Source: Adhaeribacter aquaticus DSM 16391 (GTDB taxonomy: Bacteria > Bacteroidota > Bacteroidia > Cytophagales > Hymenobacteraceae). From it: 64,000 nucleotides of DNA. Below are positions 48,517 through 57,349 of the stretch, one piece after another (positions within the stretch are counted from its first letter, which is position 1; every line of letters starts with the position of its first letter). The notes under the pieces are model-generated. The model was not told where the DNA came from. It ran no database searches and saw nothing but the letters and a program-made list of their open reading frames with translations. Location: assembly GCF_000473365.1 (NCBI RefSeq), contig NZ_KI421517.1, positions 1,794,745 to 1,858,744 of the forward strand, written 5' to 3'. A program made the position numbers and the translations under genes.

Positions 48517-48984
48517 TTATTGGCTGCTGAATTTAGTTATTTGCACATCCTGGGCTCCGGCAACAAGCAACGCTTCCGTTACCACGTCTTTCATTCGCTG
48601 CAGAATACTCTCATGGCCTTTAAACAAATTTAATATAAAATCTGGCACATCGTCTCCTTCAGCAGCAGCCTGCATGGCCCCGGCTTGCTCAATCATATAA
48701 ACCATGGCTTTAATCTTTTGCCCTTTTACCACAACCTGCGGATTATTAAACTTAATTAAGCCGTTTCGCAAGTGTTTGGTAACCAAATCTTCTTCTGAAA
48801 CTTCTTGCTGTGTAAGTTTCATTAAGCGCAGGTAGCTTTTCTCGTGTAAAAACTCCTTTAGCATTGGTTCCAACAACTTTCTTACATTGGGTTCACTTAT
48901 GTGGTGAGCATAAGTAATTATATCAAAAAGCCATTTCAGCGTTCCGTCCGTTTCTTCAAAAATTAGCGTTACTTCGCATTTCAT
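48517..48984 (-). CDS. Conserved hypothetical protein, 155 aa
   Basis: I do not recognise the family. It is soluble, with no signal peptide; helices dominate (LKWLFDIITYAHHIS, VRKLLEPMLKEFLHEKSYLRLMKL). A middle strand VVVKGQKIKAMVYMI is followed by an Ala-rich acidic segment (AGAMQAAAEGDDVPDF) and a C-terminal helix-strand ending VQITKFSSQ. It stands alone with its own terminator; lysS is divergent from it. Confidence 0.65.
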   Translation of the reverse strand: MKCEVTLIFEETDGTLKWLFDIITYAHHISEPNVRKLLEPMLKEFLHEKSYLRLMKLTQQEVSEEDLVTKHLRNGLIKFNNPQVVVKGQKIKAMVYMIEQAGAMQAAAEGDDVPDFILNLFKGHESILQRMKDVVTEALLVAGAQDVQITKFSSQ

Positions 48985-49300
48985 AAGTGTCTCAGAAAAT
49001 TATTTCTTTAACGGGAAACGCCAATATTAAGATGTTCTATATAGTAACTACTTATTAAATTTAAATTTCTTTTCCTTTATATCCTAACTAAAACAGGTAA
49101 AAAAATTGCTTTTTATTTAAGTGCACATAAACCCATTAATGTTTTTAAGCTTATAAGGATCAATTGCTTAGTTACTTCTGTTTCTCCTGTTTTAAAATAT
49201 CTAAATCGAATCAGAATAGTAAGAAGAAAAATTAGAATAGTGGCAAAATATTTATGAAATTTGCGCCTTATTTCATTTTTTGTTTAAACCCATATACGCA
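48985..49300. other. Intergenic between divergent genes
   Basis: About 315 AT-rich nt. TATGAAATTTGCGCC just before lysS resembles a degenerate -7 box, but spacing is poor. Nothing else is seen. Confidence 0.4.
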
Positions 49301-50824
49301 ATGCAATTAAGCGAACAGGAGCTACGTCGTCGTCACGAACGGGAGCAACTACAAAATTTAGGGATTAATCCATATCCGTCCGAATTGTTTCCAGTTTCGG
49401 CATATGCCAAAGAAATAAAAGAGAATTATAAACCGGATGAGAATAATTATCAGGAAGTAGCTTTAGCAGGTCGATTAATGAGCCGGCGAATTATGGGAAA
49501 AGCTTCTTTTGCCGAGTTAATGGATAGCTCCGGACGTATACAGTTATATGTTTCCCGCGATGATATTGCTCCGGGTGAAGATAAGTCTCTCTACAACGAT
49601 GTTTTCAAAAAAATGCTGGACATCGGTGATTTTATTGGGGTTAAAGGGTATGCTTTTGTGACGCAGGTAGGCGAAATTTCGGTACATGTAAAAGAGCTTA
49701 TCTTGTTAAGTAAATCATTAAAACCATTGCCTATTGTAAAAGAGGCCGTAGATGAACAAGGTAATAAAGTTACTTACGATGCTTTTACTGATCCGGAGCT
49801 GCGTTACCGCCAACGCTACGTAGATTTAGTGGTAAACCCGCAGGTACGCGAAACTTTTATCAAACGTACGCAGCTAACTAACTCTATGCGCCAGTTTTTA
49901 AATGGCAAAGGCTACTTAGAGGTAGAAACACCAGTTCTGCAACCTTTGTACGGCGGAGCAGCAGCCCGTCCGTTTAAAACACACCACAATACGTTAGATA
50001 TGACTCTTTATTTGCGGATAGCAAATGAGTTATATTTAAAGCGGCTGATTGTAGGTGGATTTGATGGTGTTTACGAATTTGCCAAAGACTTCCGCAACGA
50101 AGGCATGAGCCGTTTTCATAATCCAGAATTTACGCAGGTAGAGCTTTATGTAGCTTACAAGGATTATTACTGGATGATGGACCTGGTAGAAGAAATGGTA
50201 GAAAAAGTTGCCTTAGATCTGCACGGGACTACGCAGGTACAAGTTGGCCAAAATCTTATTGATTTCAAACGCCCTTGGAAGCGCTTTACCATGTTTGAAG
50301 CCATTGAACATTTTACCAAAATTGATATTTCTGCCATGGAGGAACCGGAATTACGGGCTACTGCAGAGCAGCTAAATATTAAGCTGGATCCAAAAATTGG
50401 TAAAGGTAAAATTATTGATGAAATTTTTGGGGAGACGTGCGAACCAAATTTAATTCAGCCCACCTTTATTACAGATTACCCGGTAGAAATGTCGCCACTG
50501 GCTAAACGCCATCGTAGTAAACCTGGTTTAGTAGAACGTTTCGAGGCTATCTGTAACGGTAAAGAAATTTGCAATGCCTTCTCGGAGTTGAATGACCCAA
50601 TTGACCAGCGTCAGCGTTTTGAAGAGCAGCTAGAATTAGGAAAGCGCGGAGACACAGAAGCAATGGTATTAGACGAGGACTTTTTACGTGCTTTGGAATA
50701 CGGTATGCCTCCAACCGCTGGTTTAGGCATTGGTATCGATCGGTTAAGTATGATCATGACTAATTCTAATTCCATTCAGGATGTGTTATTCTTCCCGCAG
50801 ATGAAGCCTGAGCGCCCCGAATAG
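49301..50824 (+). CDS. lysS: Lysyl-tRNA synthetase, class II
   Basis: It charges tRNA-Lys with lysine. The N-terminal OB fold (about 50-150, with [18 protein letters not shown]) binds the anticodon. The class II core shows motif 1 ([15 protein letters not shown]), motif 2 ([16 protein letters not shown]) and motif 3 ([11 protein letters not shown]). The ATG at 49301 is preferred; an in-frame TTG 21 nt upstream would add seven residues without support. Length 507 residues. Followed by a loopless palindrome that also serves the converging YtxH gene. Confidence 0.96.
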   Translation: MQLSEQELRRRHEREQLQNLGINPYPSELFPVSAYAKEIKENYKPDENNYQEVALAGRLMSRRIMGKASFAELMDSSGRIQLYVSRDDIAPGEDKSLYNDVFKKMLDIGDFIGVKGYAFVTQVGEISVHVKELILLSKSLKPLPIVKEAVDEQGNKVTYDAFTDPELRYRQRYVDLVVNPQVRETFIKRTQLTNSMRQFLNGKGYLEVETPVLQPLYGGAAARPFKTHHNTLDMTLYLRIANELYLKRLIVGGFDGVYEFAKDFRNEGMSRFHNPEFTQVELYVAYKDYYWMMDLVEEMVEKVALDLHGTTQVQVGQNLIDFKRPWKRFTMFEAIEHFTKIDISAMEEPELRATAEQLNIKLDPKIGKGKIIDEIFGETCEPNLIQPTFITDYPVEMSPLAKRHRSKPGLVERFEAICNGKEICNAFSELNDPIDQRQRFEEQLELGKRGDTEAMVLDEDFLRALEYGMPPTAGLGIGIDRLSMIMTNSNSIQDVLFFPQMKPERPE

Positions 50825-50840
50825 AATAAGTACTATAATT

Positions 50841-50884
50841 AAAATAAAAAAGCCTTCCTGTTAACAGGAAGGCTTTTTTATTTT
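50841..50884. terminator. Bidirectional loopless terminator after lysS
   Basis: A perfect 44-nt palindrome (22-nt arms, centre TGTTAACA) rich in GCCTTCC/GGAAGGC, with A runs left and T runs right. It lies between lysS and the converging YtxH gene. Confidence 0.9.
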
Positions 50885-50897
50885 ATCATCTAAGAAA

Positions 50898-51362
50898 TTA
50901 AGCGTCCTCGCCTACTTCCGGTCCGGCATTGGTAGCATTTCCAACACCCCCAGCTTTGGCTGTGTTAGTAGTATTCCCTGCTTTTGTACCACCGGCGGCT
51001 GAACCACCACCTGTGCTACTTCCGGCACCTGCAGCAGAACCACCTCCAGACGCACTTCCAGCGCCTGCAGCAGAACTGTCTCCGGCAGCACTGCCAGCAG
51101 CACCACCTTCTTCATTTCCTGTTTTAGCTAAACCCAGTAAGGAACCGGCATTACCTAAAAGAGCACCTGTATCTATGTCTTTAAGTTTAGTAAGGTTTTC
51201 TTGTAAGGCTTTCTCTAAATCTTTACTTAGTTTGCCTGCATATTTCTTTAAATTATCTCTCGAGATAGTTCCACTATCCGGAGCCATCAATAAACCAGCT
51301 ACTATACCGGCGCTTGCTCCGGCTAATAAGGCTAAAATAATTTTACCGCTATTGTCTTTCAT
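50898..51362 (-). CDS. YtxH domain protein with Gly/Ser/Ala-rich tail
   Basis: The 154-residue protein has an N-terminal YtxH domain: a short TM helix with Gly (ILALLAGASAGIVAGLLMAPDSG) and a coiled segment to about residue 80. The last 70 residues are low-complexity, with repeated (A/G)G(S/G)SAAGAGS units. YtxH proteins are small stress-linked membrane proteins of unknown role. A paralogue lies 83 nt upstream; the repeated tail DNA uses GCAGGAAGT-like units. Codon use in the tail is biased. Confidence 0.8.
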   Translation of the reverse strand: MKDNSGKIILALLAGASAGIVAGLLMAPDSGTISRDNLKKYAGKLSKDLEKALQENLTKLKDIDTGALLGNAGSLLGLAKTGNEEGGAAGSAAGDSSAAGAGSASGGGSAAGAGSSTGGGSAAGGTKAGNTTNTAKAGGVGNATNAGPEVGEDA

Positions 51363-51445
51363 TGTCTATTGGGGAAATATATATTAATAATCTTTAATTG
51401 CTTTCAATAATAAAGAAGGATAAATGAGCTAAAATCCTAAGGTTA

Positions 51446-51721
51446 TTAGCTATCTAATCCTTTTGGCAAATTGCGCATAGCATCTTCTTTTTTCTTACGT
51501 TTGGCCGCCTTCTTCTTTTTCTTTTTACCAGCTTTCCCGGTATATTTTCGCAACGCCTTATTTATAATTTCACTAAAACTGTTGGCTTGGTTTATAATCC
51601 CTTGTCGGGTATTTGCTCCGGCTTCGGGAGCAAGTAAAAGCCCAGTAATAATACCAGCCGAAACGCCCGCCAGAGCTGCCAGTAATATTTTCCCGTTATT
51701 TTCTTTTACAGCTTCCAGCAT
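51446..51721 (-). CDS. YtxH domain protein with polylysine tail
   Basis: The 91-residue paralogue of the downstream gene shares the Gly-rich TM helix (ILLAALAGVSAGIITGLLLAPEAG). After an amphipathic helix it ends with a strongly basic segment (KAGKKKKKKAAKRKKKED) and a short neutral end. The basic tail may bind nucleic acid, membrane phosphates or the other protein's acidic parts; that is speculation. Same strand and 83 nt upstream of the Gly-rich copy, so likely co-transcribed. Confidence 0.8.
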   Translation of the reverse strand: MLEAVKENNGKILLAALAGVSAGIITGLLLAPEAGANTRQGIINQANSFSEIINKALRKYTGKAGKKKKKKAAKRKKKEDAMRNLPKGLDS

Positions 51722-51901
51722 AATCTTGTTTATTAATTTGTTCTAAGATAAAAAGTTTATAGTTACTATCTCAGTAAAATATTTTAAATATTCTATATAA
51801 GGCATTCCCAATGTATACGTATCTCCTACTTTTAAGTTAAAATTAATTAATCCAATTTGTAATCGTTAAAAAGTAAGGAACGTATAATATATAAAGTCAC
51901 C

Positions 51902-51909
51902 TATATTTG
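51902..51909 (+). promoter_or_regulatory. -7 element of the Kazal gene
   Basis: TATATTTG, an exact TAnnTTTG match, 29 nt before the ATG; no TTG at -33. Confidence 0.5.
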
Positions 51910-51938
51910 CACTGCTACTCTTAACTTTACCATTACCC

Positions 51939-52181
51939 ATGATCCTTAAATCTTATTTAGGTTTTGCCAGCATTCTCGGAATACTGATTACAGTATTTTC
52001 TTTTTGCAAAATTCCAAAAAGCTCTTGTATTGACCCAAATAAAATAGATAAGGAAGCGCTTTGTACCATGCAATACGAACCGGTATGTGGTTGCGATAAC
52101 AAAACCTATGAAAATGCTTGTTTTGCGGAAAGAGCCGGGGTTGTTTCGTATACACCAGGAGCTTGCAAAGCAACACCCTAA
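51939..52181 (+). CDS. Small exported Kazal-domain protein
   Basis: The 80-residue protein has an N-terminal hydrophobic segment (about 7-22) ending in Cys23. A Kazal-type domain follows, with six cysteines at 30, 42, 50, 52, 61 and 76 and the core PVCGCDNKTYENAC. Kazal domains inhibit serine proteases in animals; small bacterial versions may protect against proteases. The lipobox around Cys23 (FSFC) is not standard, so lipoprotein or TM anchoring is unclear. A cupin gene follows after 10 nt. Confidence 0.8.
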   Translation: MILKSYLGFASILGILITVFSFCKIPKSSCIDPNKIDKEALCTMQYEPVCGCDNKTYENACFAERAGVVSYTPGACKATP

Positions 52182-52191
52182 AATTTAACCC

Positions 52192-52560
52192 ATGAAGCCA
52201 AACTATTTTAAACAAGAGAGTCCATTTCGGGTACCTACTACCGATGGTAAACTAATAGAAGAACACTTAGGTTTAGCCACTACTAAAATGGCGGAATACA
52301 GTGTAGCGCACATGGTAGCTCCTCCGCATTGGGCAGAGCCACATCAAAACCCGGAATTCGATGAAATCACCATTGTTATCCGGGGACGAAAAAAGATAGA
52401 AGTGGACGGAGAAGAAATTATTTTAAATGCCGGAGAAACATTTTTGGTGAAAAAGGGTGCACGGGTTAAATACTCTAACCCTTTTAATGAGGAAACGGAA
52501 TATTGGTCAGTTTGTGTACCTGCTTTTAATATAAAGACTGTAAACCGGGAAGAAGAATAA
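52192..52560 (+). CDS. Cupin domain protein
   Basis: The 122-residue single-cupin protein has the first motif in HMVAPPHWAEPHQNPEFDEITIVIRGRKKIEVDGEE and the second in ILNAGETFLVKKGARVKY. Two His in the first motif may bind metal. The substrate is unknown. It is 10 nt downstream of the Kazal gene on the same strand, so probably co-transcribed. Confidence 0.85.
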   Translation: MKPNYFKQESPFRVPTTDGKLIEEHLGLATTKMAEYSVAHMVAPPHWAEPHQNPEFDEITIVIRGRKKIEVDGEEIILNAGETFLVKKGARVKYSNPFNEETEYWSVCVPAFNIKTVNREEE

Positions 52561-52600
52561 AATTTGGAAACCATTTTCGTTTCCCGAATTTTTTCTAACT

Positions 52601-52634
52601 AAAAAGGCTTCCAAAATACTTTGAAAGCCTTTTT
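52601..52634. terminator. Bidirectional terminator between the cupin gene and fabI
   Basis: AAAAAGGCTT (52601-52610) pairs with AAGCCTTTTT (52625-52634), with further partial pairing inside; A run on the left, T run on the right. Confidence 0.8.
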
Positions 52635-52653
52635 AATTAAGAGTAATAAATAT

Positions 52654-53484
52654 TTATGATTCCTGACCAGACTGCGCTGTTAAAGCCTGCATTACCGCTT
52701 CAGAAATACCGGTAAAGGAAAATCCACCATCGTGGAAAAGATTTTGCATAGTTACATATTTCGTTAAATCTGAGAATAACGAAACGGTGTAATCGGCACA
52801 AGCCTCGGCAGAAGCGTTACCTAACGGCGACATTTTTTCTGCGTAATCAATAAAGCCATCAAAACCCTTAACCCCAGAACCAGCAGTCGTACGGGTTGGC
52901 GACTGGGAAATGGTATTTACCCGAACATGCTTCCGAACACCATAGTGGTAACCAAAGTTACGGGCTATACTTTCCAACATGGCTTTATTATCAGCCATAT
53001 CGTTATAATCAGGGAATACCCGTTGGGCAGCAATATAACTTAAGGCAACCACTGAACCCCATTCATTAATGGCATCATGCTTCATAGCTGATTGTAATAC
53101 CCGGTGTAAGCTAAGCGCTGAAATATCTAAGCCTTTGTGGGTGAACTCATAATTGTTCTCGGTGTAATGCACGCCCTTGCGCACATTAACACTCATGCCG
53201 ATAGAATGCAGGATAAAATCTACGCCACCGCCAAAGTGTTCTAAAGATTTAGCAAAAAGGTTATCAATATCAGCCTGCACAGTAACATCAGCTGCAATAA
53301 CAGGCGCGTTACAAGCTTCCGCTAATTTATTGATCTGGCCCATGCGCATGGCAATTGGGGCATTGGTTAAAACAATTTCTGCTCCTTCTTCTACGCAGCG
53401 TAAAGCAGTCTTCCAGGCTATTGATTTTTCATCAAGTGCTCCAAAAATGATTCCTTTTTTACCTTTAAGTAAATTATAAGCCAT
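52654..53484 (-). CDS. fabI: Enoyl-[acyl-carrier-protein] reductase (NADH)
   Basis: FabI reduces enoyl-ACP in the fatty-acid elongation cycle and is the triclosan target. The 276 residues show the typical FabI start GKKGIIFGALDEKSIAW, the coenzyme region with ADVTVQADIDNLF, HSIGMS, and the catalytic Tyr150 and Tyr160-X6-Lys167 pair. The C-terminus ends HDGGFSFTGIS. Single gene; no promoter clearly seen upstream, where TAATATTG is a weak candidate. Confidence 0.95.
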   Translation of the reverse strand: MAYNLLKGKKGIIFGALDEKSIAWKTALRCVEEGAEIVLTNAPIAMRMGQINKLAEACNAPVIAADVTVQADIDNLFAKSLEHFGGGVDFILHSIGMSVNVRKGVHYTENNYEFTHKGLDISALSLHRVLQSAMKHDAINEWGSVVALSYIAAQRVFPDYNDMADNKAMLESIARNFGYHYGVRKHVRVNTISQSPTRTTAGSGVKGFDGFIDYAEKMSPLGNASAEACADYTVSLFSDLTKYVTMQNLFHDGGFSFTGISEAVMQALTAQSGQES

Positions 53485-53591
53485 AATATTTTTAATTATT
53501 CTGTTTTCTCGTCTTTAGTAGAATTACAATCGTGCAATATTAGCAATTATAAGCTAAAAATTAAGTTTAATTTTTTACGAACCTATCGGAC

Positions 53592-53647
53592 AATAAAAAA
53601 GGAGTGGCCTGTTCTTTTTAAAAAAAACAGGCCACTCCTTTTTTATT
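53592..53647 (-). terminator. Terminator of the recN operon
   Basis: A perfect 22-bp stem (core GGAGTGGCCTGTT and complement) with a 12-nt loop of T and A, T-rich on the minus-strand side, 15 nt past the recN stop. Confidence 0.85.
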
Positions 53648-53661
53648 GCTAACGGGCAGTC

Positions 53662-55314
53662 TTACATTGCCAATAATTCCCGGGCACTTTGGAAGGCTGT
53701 AGCGCTTGGATTGGCCCCAGCAATCATTTGAGCTATTTCTTTTACCCGCTCCTCTTCCGATAATTTCCTGATCCGGCTAATGGTACGATCTACTCTATCT
53801 TCTTTATAAACAAAATAATGGGCATTGCCCTGAGCAGCCATTTGCGGCAAATGCGAGATAGCCACTAATTGGTGTTTCTTGGCCATCTGGTTCATCATTT
53901 TACCTACCTTTACGGCCACTTCACCCGATATACCCGTATCTATTTCATCAAAAATAATAGTAGGCAAGGCTGTTTTGTCGGCTAACAAATATTTTACACA
54001 TAACATTAAACGTGAGAATTCTCCTCCCGAAGCCGCTTTACTCAGGGTTTGCGGAGAAGAACCTTTGTTTGCACTAAATAAAATACTTATTACATCAATT
54101 CCGGTAGCAGTAGGTGTTCCTGCATTATGTTGAATTACCAACCGGGCATTGGGCATACCTAAATCTGCTAATAAGGTATGGATCTCATCTGTAAAATGGT
54201 CGAATACCACTTTTCTACTTTCCGATAAAGCAGCTCCGAGCTCTTCTACTTTAGCAAAGGCCTTTTCCATTTCTTCTTTGGTAGTAGCCAATGATTCATC
54301 GAGATTATGCACACTGCTTACCTTAGCTTCCAGATCTGCCTCAATTTGCAGCAGTTCTACGTTGTTCCGGGCCTGGTGCTTTCGCTGTAAGGTATAAATA
54401 ATATTTAACCGCTCTTGCACCTGCTCTGTTTTTTCAGGATCGGCTTCGGTGTAGCGCTCAGCGTTTTCTAACTCCCCTACCACATCATTCAATTCTATAG
54501 CACAGCTATCTAAACGTTCTTTCAGATTTTTGTACTGCTCTCCAAACTCAGTTAGCTGCCCCACTAAATAAGTAGCGTCTTTTAAACCAGAAATCACATT
54601 AAATTCTGATTCAGATAAAAACTGTAAGGCATTACTGATTTTAACCTTAATTTCTTCAGCATGCTCCAGTTGTTTTAACTCATCTTCCAGTTCTTCCTGC
54701 TCGCCTTCCCTTAATTTTGCTTCAGCTAATTCATTTAAAAGAAAGCTGTTATAATCCAGCTCCTTCTGCGATTGCGCCAAAGCAGTTTCTAATTTTTTAT
54801 AATCACTTTCCAGTTTGCGGTACCGACGAAAAACTTCGCTATAAGAATCTTTTAAAGAAGCATTCTGCGCAAACAAATCAATTAAATTTAATTGAAAGGC
54901 CGGATCCCCCAACAATAAGGTGTCGTGCTGAGAGTGAATATCCATTAACTTAGAACCCAGTAATCGTATGGTTTCCAGCGTTACCGGCGTATCATTCACA
55001 AATGCCCTGGATTTCCCGGCGGGTGTAATCTCGCGGCGCAAAATACAGGTATCGTCAAAATCAATATCTCCCTCGGCAAAAAAAGCTTTTAAATTATAAG
55101 CTGAAATATCAAATACGCCTTCAATTACACATTTCTCAGCTGTATTAAATAAAATTTTGGTATCTGCCCGGTTGCCTAATAATAGCCCGATAGCTCCCAA
55201 CATTATAGATTTACCTGCACCGGTTTCACCGGTAATAATATTGAGCAATGGAGAAGGCTGCATTTCCAGCTGCTCAATTAAAGCATAGTTCTTTATCTTA
55301 AGATCTACAAGCAT
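53662..55314 (-). CDS. recN: DNA repair protein RecN
   Basis: An SMC-like ATPase that helps repair double-strand breaks. The 550 residues show Walker A ITGETGAGKSIML near 28-40, central coiled coils (about 150-350), a signature GGEFSRLMLCVKYLLA near 425, Walker B TIIFDEIDTGISGE near 455, and a C-terminal AISHLPQMAAQGNAHYFVYK. It is 3 nt after a 75-aa gene and the last gene of the bamD-recN cluster on the minus strand. Confidence 0.95.
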   Translation of the reverse strand: MLVDLKIKNYALIEQLEMQPSPLLNIITGETGAGKSIMLGAIGLLLGNRADTKILFNTAEKCVIEGVFDISAYNLKAFFAEGDIDFDDTCILRREITPAGKSRAFVNDTPVTLETIRLLGSKLMDIHSQHDTLLLGDPAFQLNLIDLFAQNASLKDSYSEVFRRYRKLESDYKKLETALAQSQKELDYNSFLLNELAEAKLREGEQEELEDELKQLEHAEEIKVKISNALQFLSESEFNVISGLKDATYLVGQLTEFGEQYKNLKERLDSCAIELNDVVGELENAERYTEADPEKTEQVQERLNIIYTLQRKHQARNNVELLQIEADLEAKVSSVHNLDESLATTKEEMEKAFAKVEELGAALSESRKVVFDHFTDEIHTLLADLGMPNARLVIQHNAGTPTATGIDVISILFSANKGSSPQTLSKAASGGEFSRLMLCVKYLLADKTALPTIIFDEIDTGISGEVAVKVGKMMNQMAKKHQLVAISHLPQMAAQGNAHYFVYKEDRVDRTISRIRKLSEEERVKEIAQMIAGANPSATAFQSARELLAM

Positions 55315-55317
55315 GAA

Positions 55318-55545
55318 TTAAAATTCTGTTTCTATATCGTACACCAACTCTTCTATAGCTGAGATTTCCAGGAAATGTTTTTTAAACCGGGGATCGCGCA
55401 ATTTTAGTTGAGTTGGATTAATTTCTTCAATGAGTCCGTTGAATACAACATGATCGGACAGAATTACGTGCCCACTTTTTCCTAAGAATTCAGCTTGTTT
55501 GGCAATAATATCTTTCCGTAAAACTCTGACTTGTCTTTTACCCAA
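55318..55545 (-). CDS. Conserved small protein of unknown function, 75 aa
   Basis: I do not recognise a characterised family. A basic N-terminus (MGKRQVRVLRKDI) is followed by an apparent small beta-barrel (SGHVILSDHVVFNGLIEEI, LKLRDPRFKKHFL) and an acidic end. The beta-rich, Sm/SH3-like spacing is suggestive only. It is 3 nt upstream of recN, so probably co-translated with it. Confidence 0.7.
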   Translation of the reverse strand: MGKRQVRVLRKDIIAKQAEFLGKSGHVILSDHVVFNGLIEEINPTQLKLRDPRFKKHFLEISAIEELVYDIETEF

Positions 55546-55755
55546 TTTGTTTACGTTTAGGGATTGTGTTTAATAACACATGTTACAAAACATGTAGAAT
55601 GACTTTACCTAAAGCCGGTTTATATCTGAGTAAATTTACCAGAAAAGACTTAATAAATAAGGCATACGTAAAAAGTAATATACAATTAACTTTTCTTCTT
55701 AATAGCAAAGAAAATATAATAAACTTTTACTTTAACATCTGAGCAAATCCTACTG

Positions 55756-56679
55756 CTAGCGTTGCATAATACCTTGGTATTTGGTCATATTGGTTGGATC
55801 TATCTCTGACAGGGCCGTCAGGACAGTTTGCTTATCATTGGGTTGAGCGCCTCTAAAAACCGAAACTATCTCATCGGCTTTAGTTTCAAAGAAGGAGCGC
55901 AACACAGCCGCACCTGGTTTACGGCGAGCCACTTCTTGAATATTTTTGATTGCCTCCATCATATTTGCTCTGGCCTTATCAGGCTCCTGAATAAAGATAT
56001 CCATTCCCTGGCGGTAATATAAATACAAAGCATTCCGGAAACCTTCAATCTGAGGGTCCTGCAAATTATTCAGTAACCAATACCGGTTACGGGTATCGTC
56101 AAAGGCCGTCCAGCCGGCGCTGTTTTGATTTTGTGCCGTTACATTATTTTGTACTAACAACGCTCTATCGTATAGCGGCGTCCCCCCCTGCTTACCAAAG
56201 CTATCCCGGTCTAAACCTATTATCATGTAAGCATAAAAAGTTAGCAAAGAGGCTAAATGGGAAGTAAAGGCATTTTCAGAAAATTGCAAGGGTTGCGATT
56301 CTGAATATTCAAAATTCCAGCTTTTATCAATAAAAGAAAGCAAAGGTGTTTCGTACCCGGTACCATAAACAGGCCGGTTAGAAATAATTTGGGTTACTGC
56401 TTTAAAAGGACCATTGGCACTTTCTGCCGCCGTAATAGTAATAAGCATCCGGCAACGAATGCGCTCCTCTGGTCGATACACATCATTCGTCCAGCGGCGG
56501 TTATTCATGAAGGTAGAAACTGCATTCCGTAAATCCGTAAAAACGCGCCGATCGGTTAGCTGCACCTGATCGCTGTTCACGACCACATCGCACTGCAATT
56601 CCTGCGCCTGTGCTTTTCCCAGGCTGAGCAAGCCAAAAAATAATAGAACTACAACCTTATGCATGTATTTTTTGAGCAA
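55756..56679 (-). CDS. DUF4835 family exported protein
   Basis: The 307-residue protein has a signal peptide (VVVLLFFGLLSLGKAQAQ) and the Bacteroidota DUF4835 domain (LQCDVVVNSDQVQ near the start, then IGLDRDSFGKQGGT and DDTRNRYWLLNNLQDPQ). Function is unknown. It is always seen in this cluster by my recollection. Its start overlaps the end of coaB by 23 nt. Confidence 0.85.
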   Translation of the reverse strand: MLKKYMHKVVVLLFFGLLSLGKAQAQELQCDVVVNSDQVQLTDRRVFTDLRNAVSTFMNNRRWTNDVYRPEERIRCRMLITITAAESANGPFKAVTQIISNRPVYGTGYETPLLSFIDKSWNFEYSESQPLQFSENAFTSHLASLLTFYAYMIIGLDRDSFGKQGGTPLYDRALLVQNNVTAQNQNSAGWTAFDDTRNRYWLLNNLQDPQIEGFRNALYLYYRQGMDIFIQEPDKARANMMEAIKNIQEVARRKPGAAVLRSFFETKADEIVSVFRGAQPNDKQTVLTALSEIDPTNMTKYQGIMQR

Positions 56680-57349
56680 TCACTTTTATTATGTCCTGAG
56701 CTACTTCTGTTTTAGGCTTTAATTCAAACTCGGTCACCCGATCTTTATCAATAATGGTAATTTTATTGGTATCGTGTTTAAAACCTGCGCCTGCATCCTG
56801 TAAAGAATTCAAAACTATTAAGTCTAAATTCTTGCTTTGCAGTTTTGCCCGGGCATTTTCCAGTTCATTATTGGTTTCCAGAGCAAATCCTACCGAAACC
56901 TGATGGGTTCGTTTTACCTGACCTAAAGCCTTTGCTATATCAACGTTTTTTATGAGTTCTAGTGTAAGTGTCTCCTCATTTTTTTTCACTTTCACCGTGG
57001 CTACTTCTTTTGGTTTATAATCAGCTACGGCAGCAGCGAAAACCCAAATATCTGTTTCCTCCGCCACTTCTTTAGCTTGGGCAAACATTTGATCGGCGGT
57101 AGTAACCTTAAAAACGGTGATATTTGCATGTAAAATGCTTAGTTGGGTGGGGCCACTGATTAAATAAACCTGAGCGCCCAAATCGGCAAAAGCCTGCGCC
57201 AAGGCATAACCCATTTTCCCGGTTGAATGGTTACCAATAAACCTGACCGGATCTATGGGTTCATAAGTTGGCCCGGCTGTTAATAATACCTTTTTACCAT
57301 TAAGCCAGGCGTGTTCCACTTGTTTTCTGAAAGTGCTGTTTGAGTACAT
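56657..57349 (-). CDS. coaB: Phosphopantothenate-cysteine ligase half of CoaBC (separate frame)
   Basis: It joins phosphopantothenate to cysteine, the second step of CoA synthesis. The 230 residues contain KKVLLTAGPTYEPIDPVRFIGNHSTGKMGYALA, the nucleotide and dimer motifs of CoaB, AAAVADYKP and KIKKN-like IKKNEETLTLELIKNVDI. In this lineage CoaB is normally the C-terminal half of one CoaBC chain. Here it is in the frame offset by one base from coaC, with a 50-nt overlap. The ATG at 57349 lies inside coaC; dropping one A from an AAAA run would fuse both. Confidence 0.85.
   Translation of the reverse strand: MYSNSTFRKQVEHAWLNGKKVLLTAGPTYEPIDPVRFIGNHSTGKMGYALAQAFADLGAQVYLISGPTQLSILHANITVFKVTTADQMFAQAKEVAEETDIWVFAAAVADYKPKEVATVKVKKNEETLTLELIKNVDIAKALGQVKRTHQVSVGFALETNNELENARAKLQSKNLDLIVLNSLQDAGAGFKHDTNKITIIDKDRVTEFELKPKTEVAQDIIKVIAQKIHA

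Noticed and set aside
50929-51387. Plus-strand Pro/Ala-rich frame opposite the Gly/Ser/Ala YtxH tail
   Set aside because: Pro/Ala composition is the antisense image of the low-complexity tail; the minus strand has the YtxH domain.
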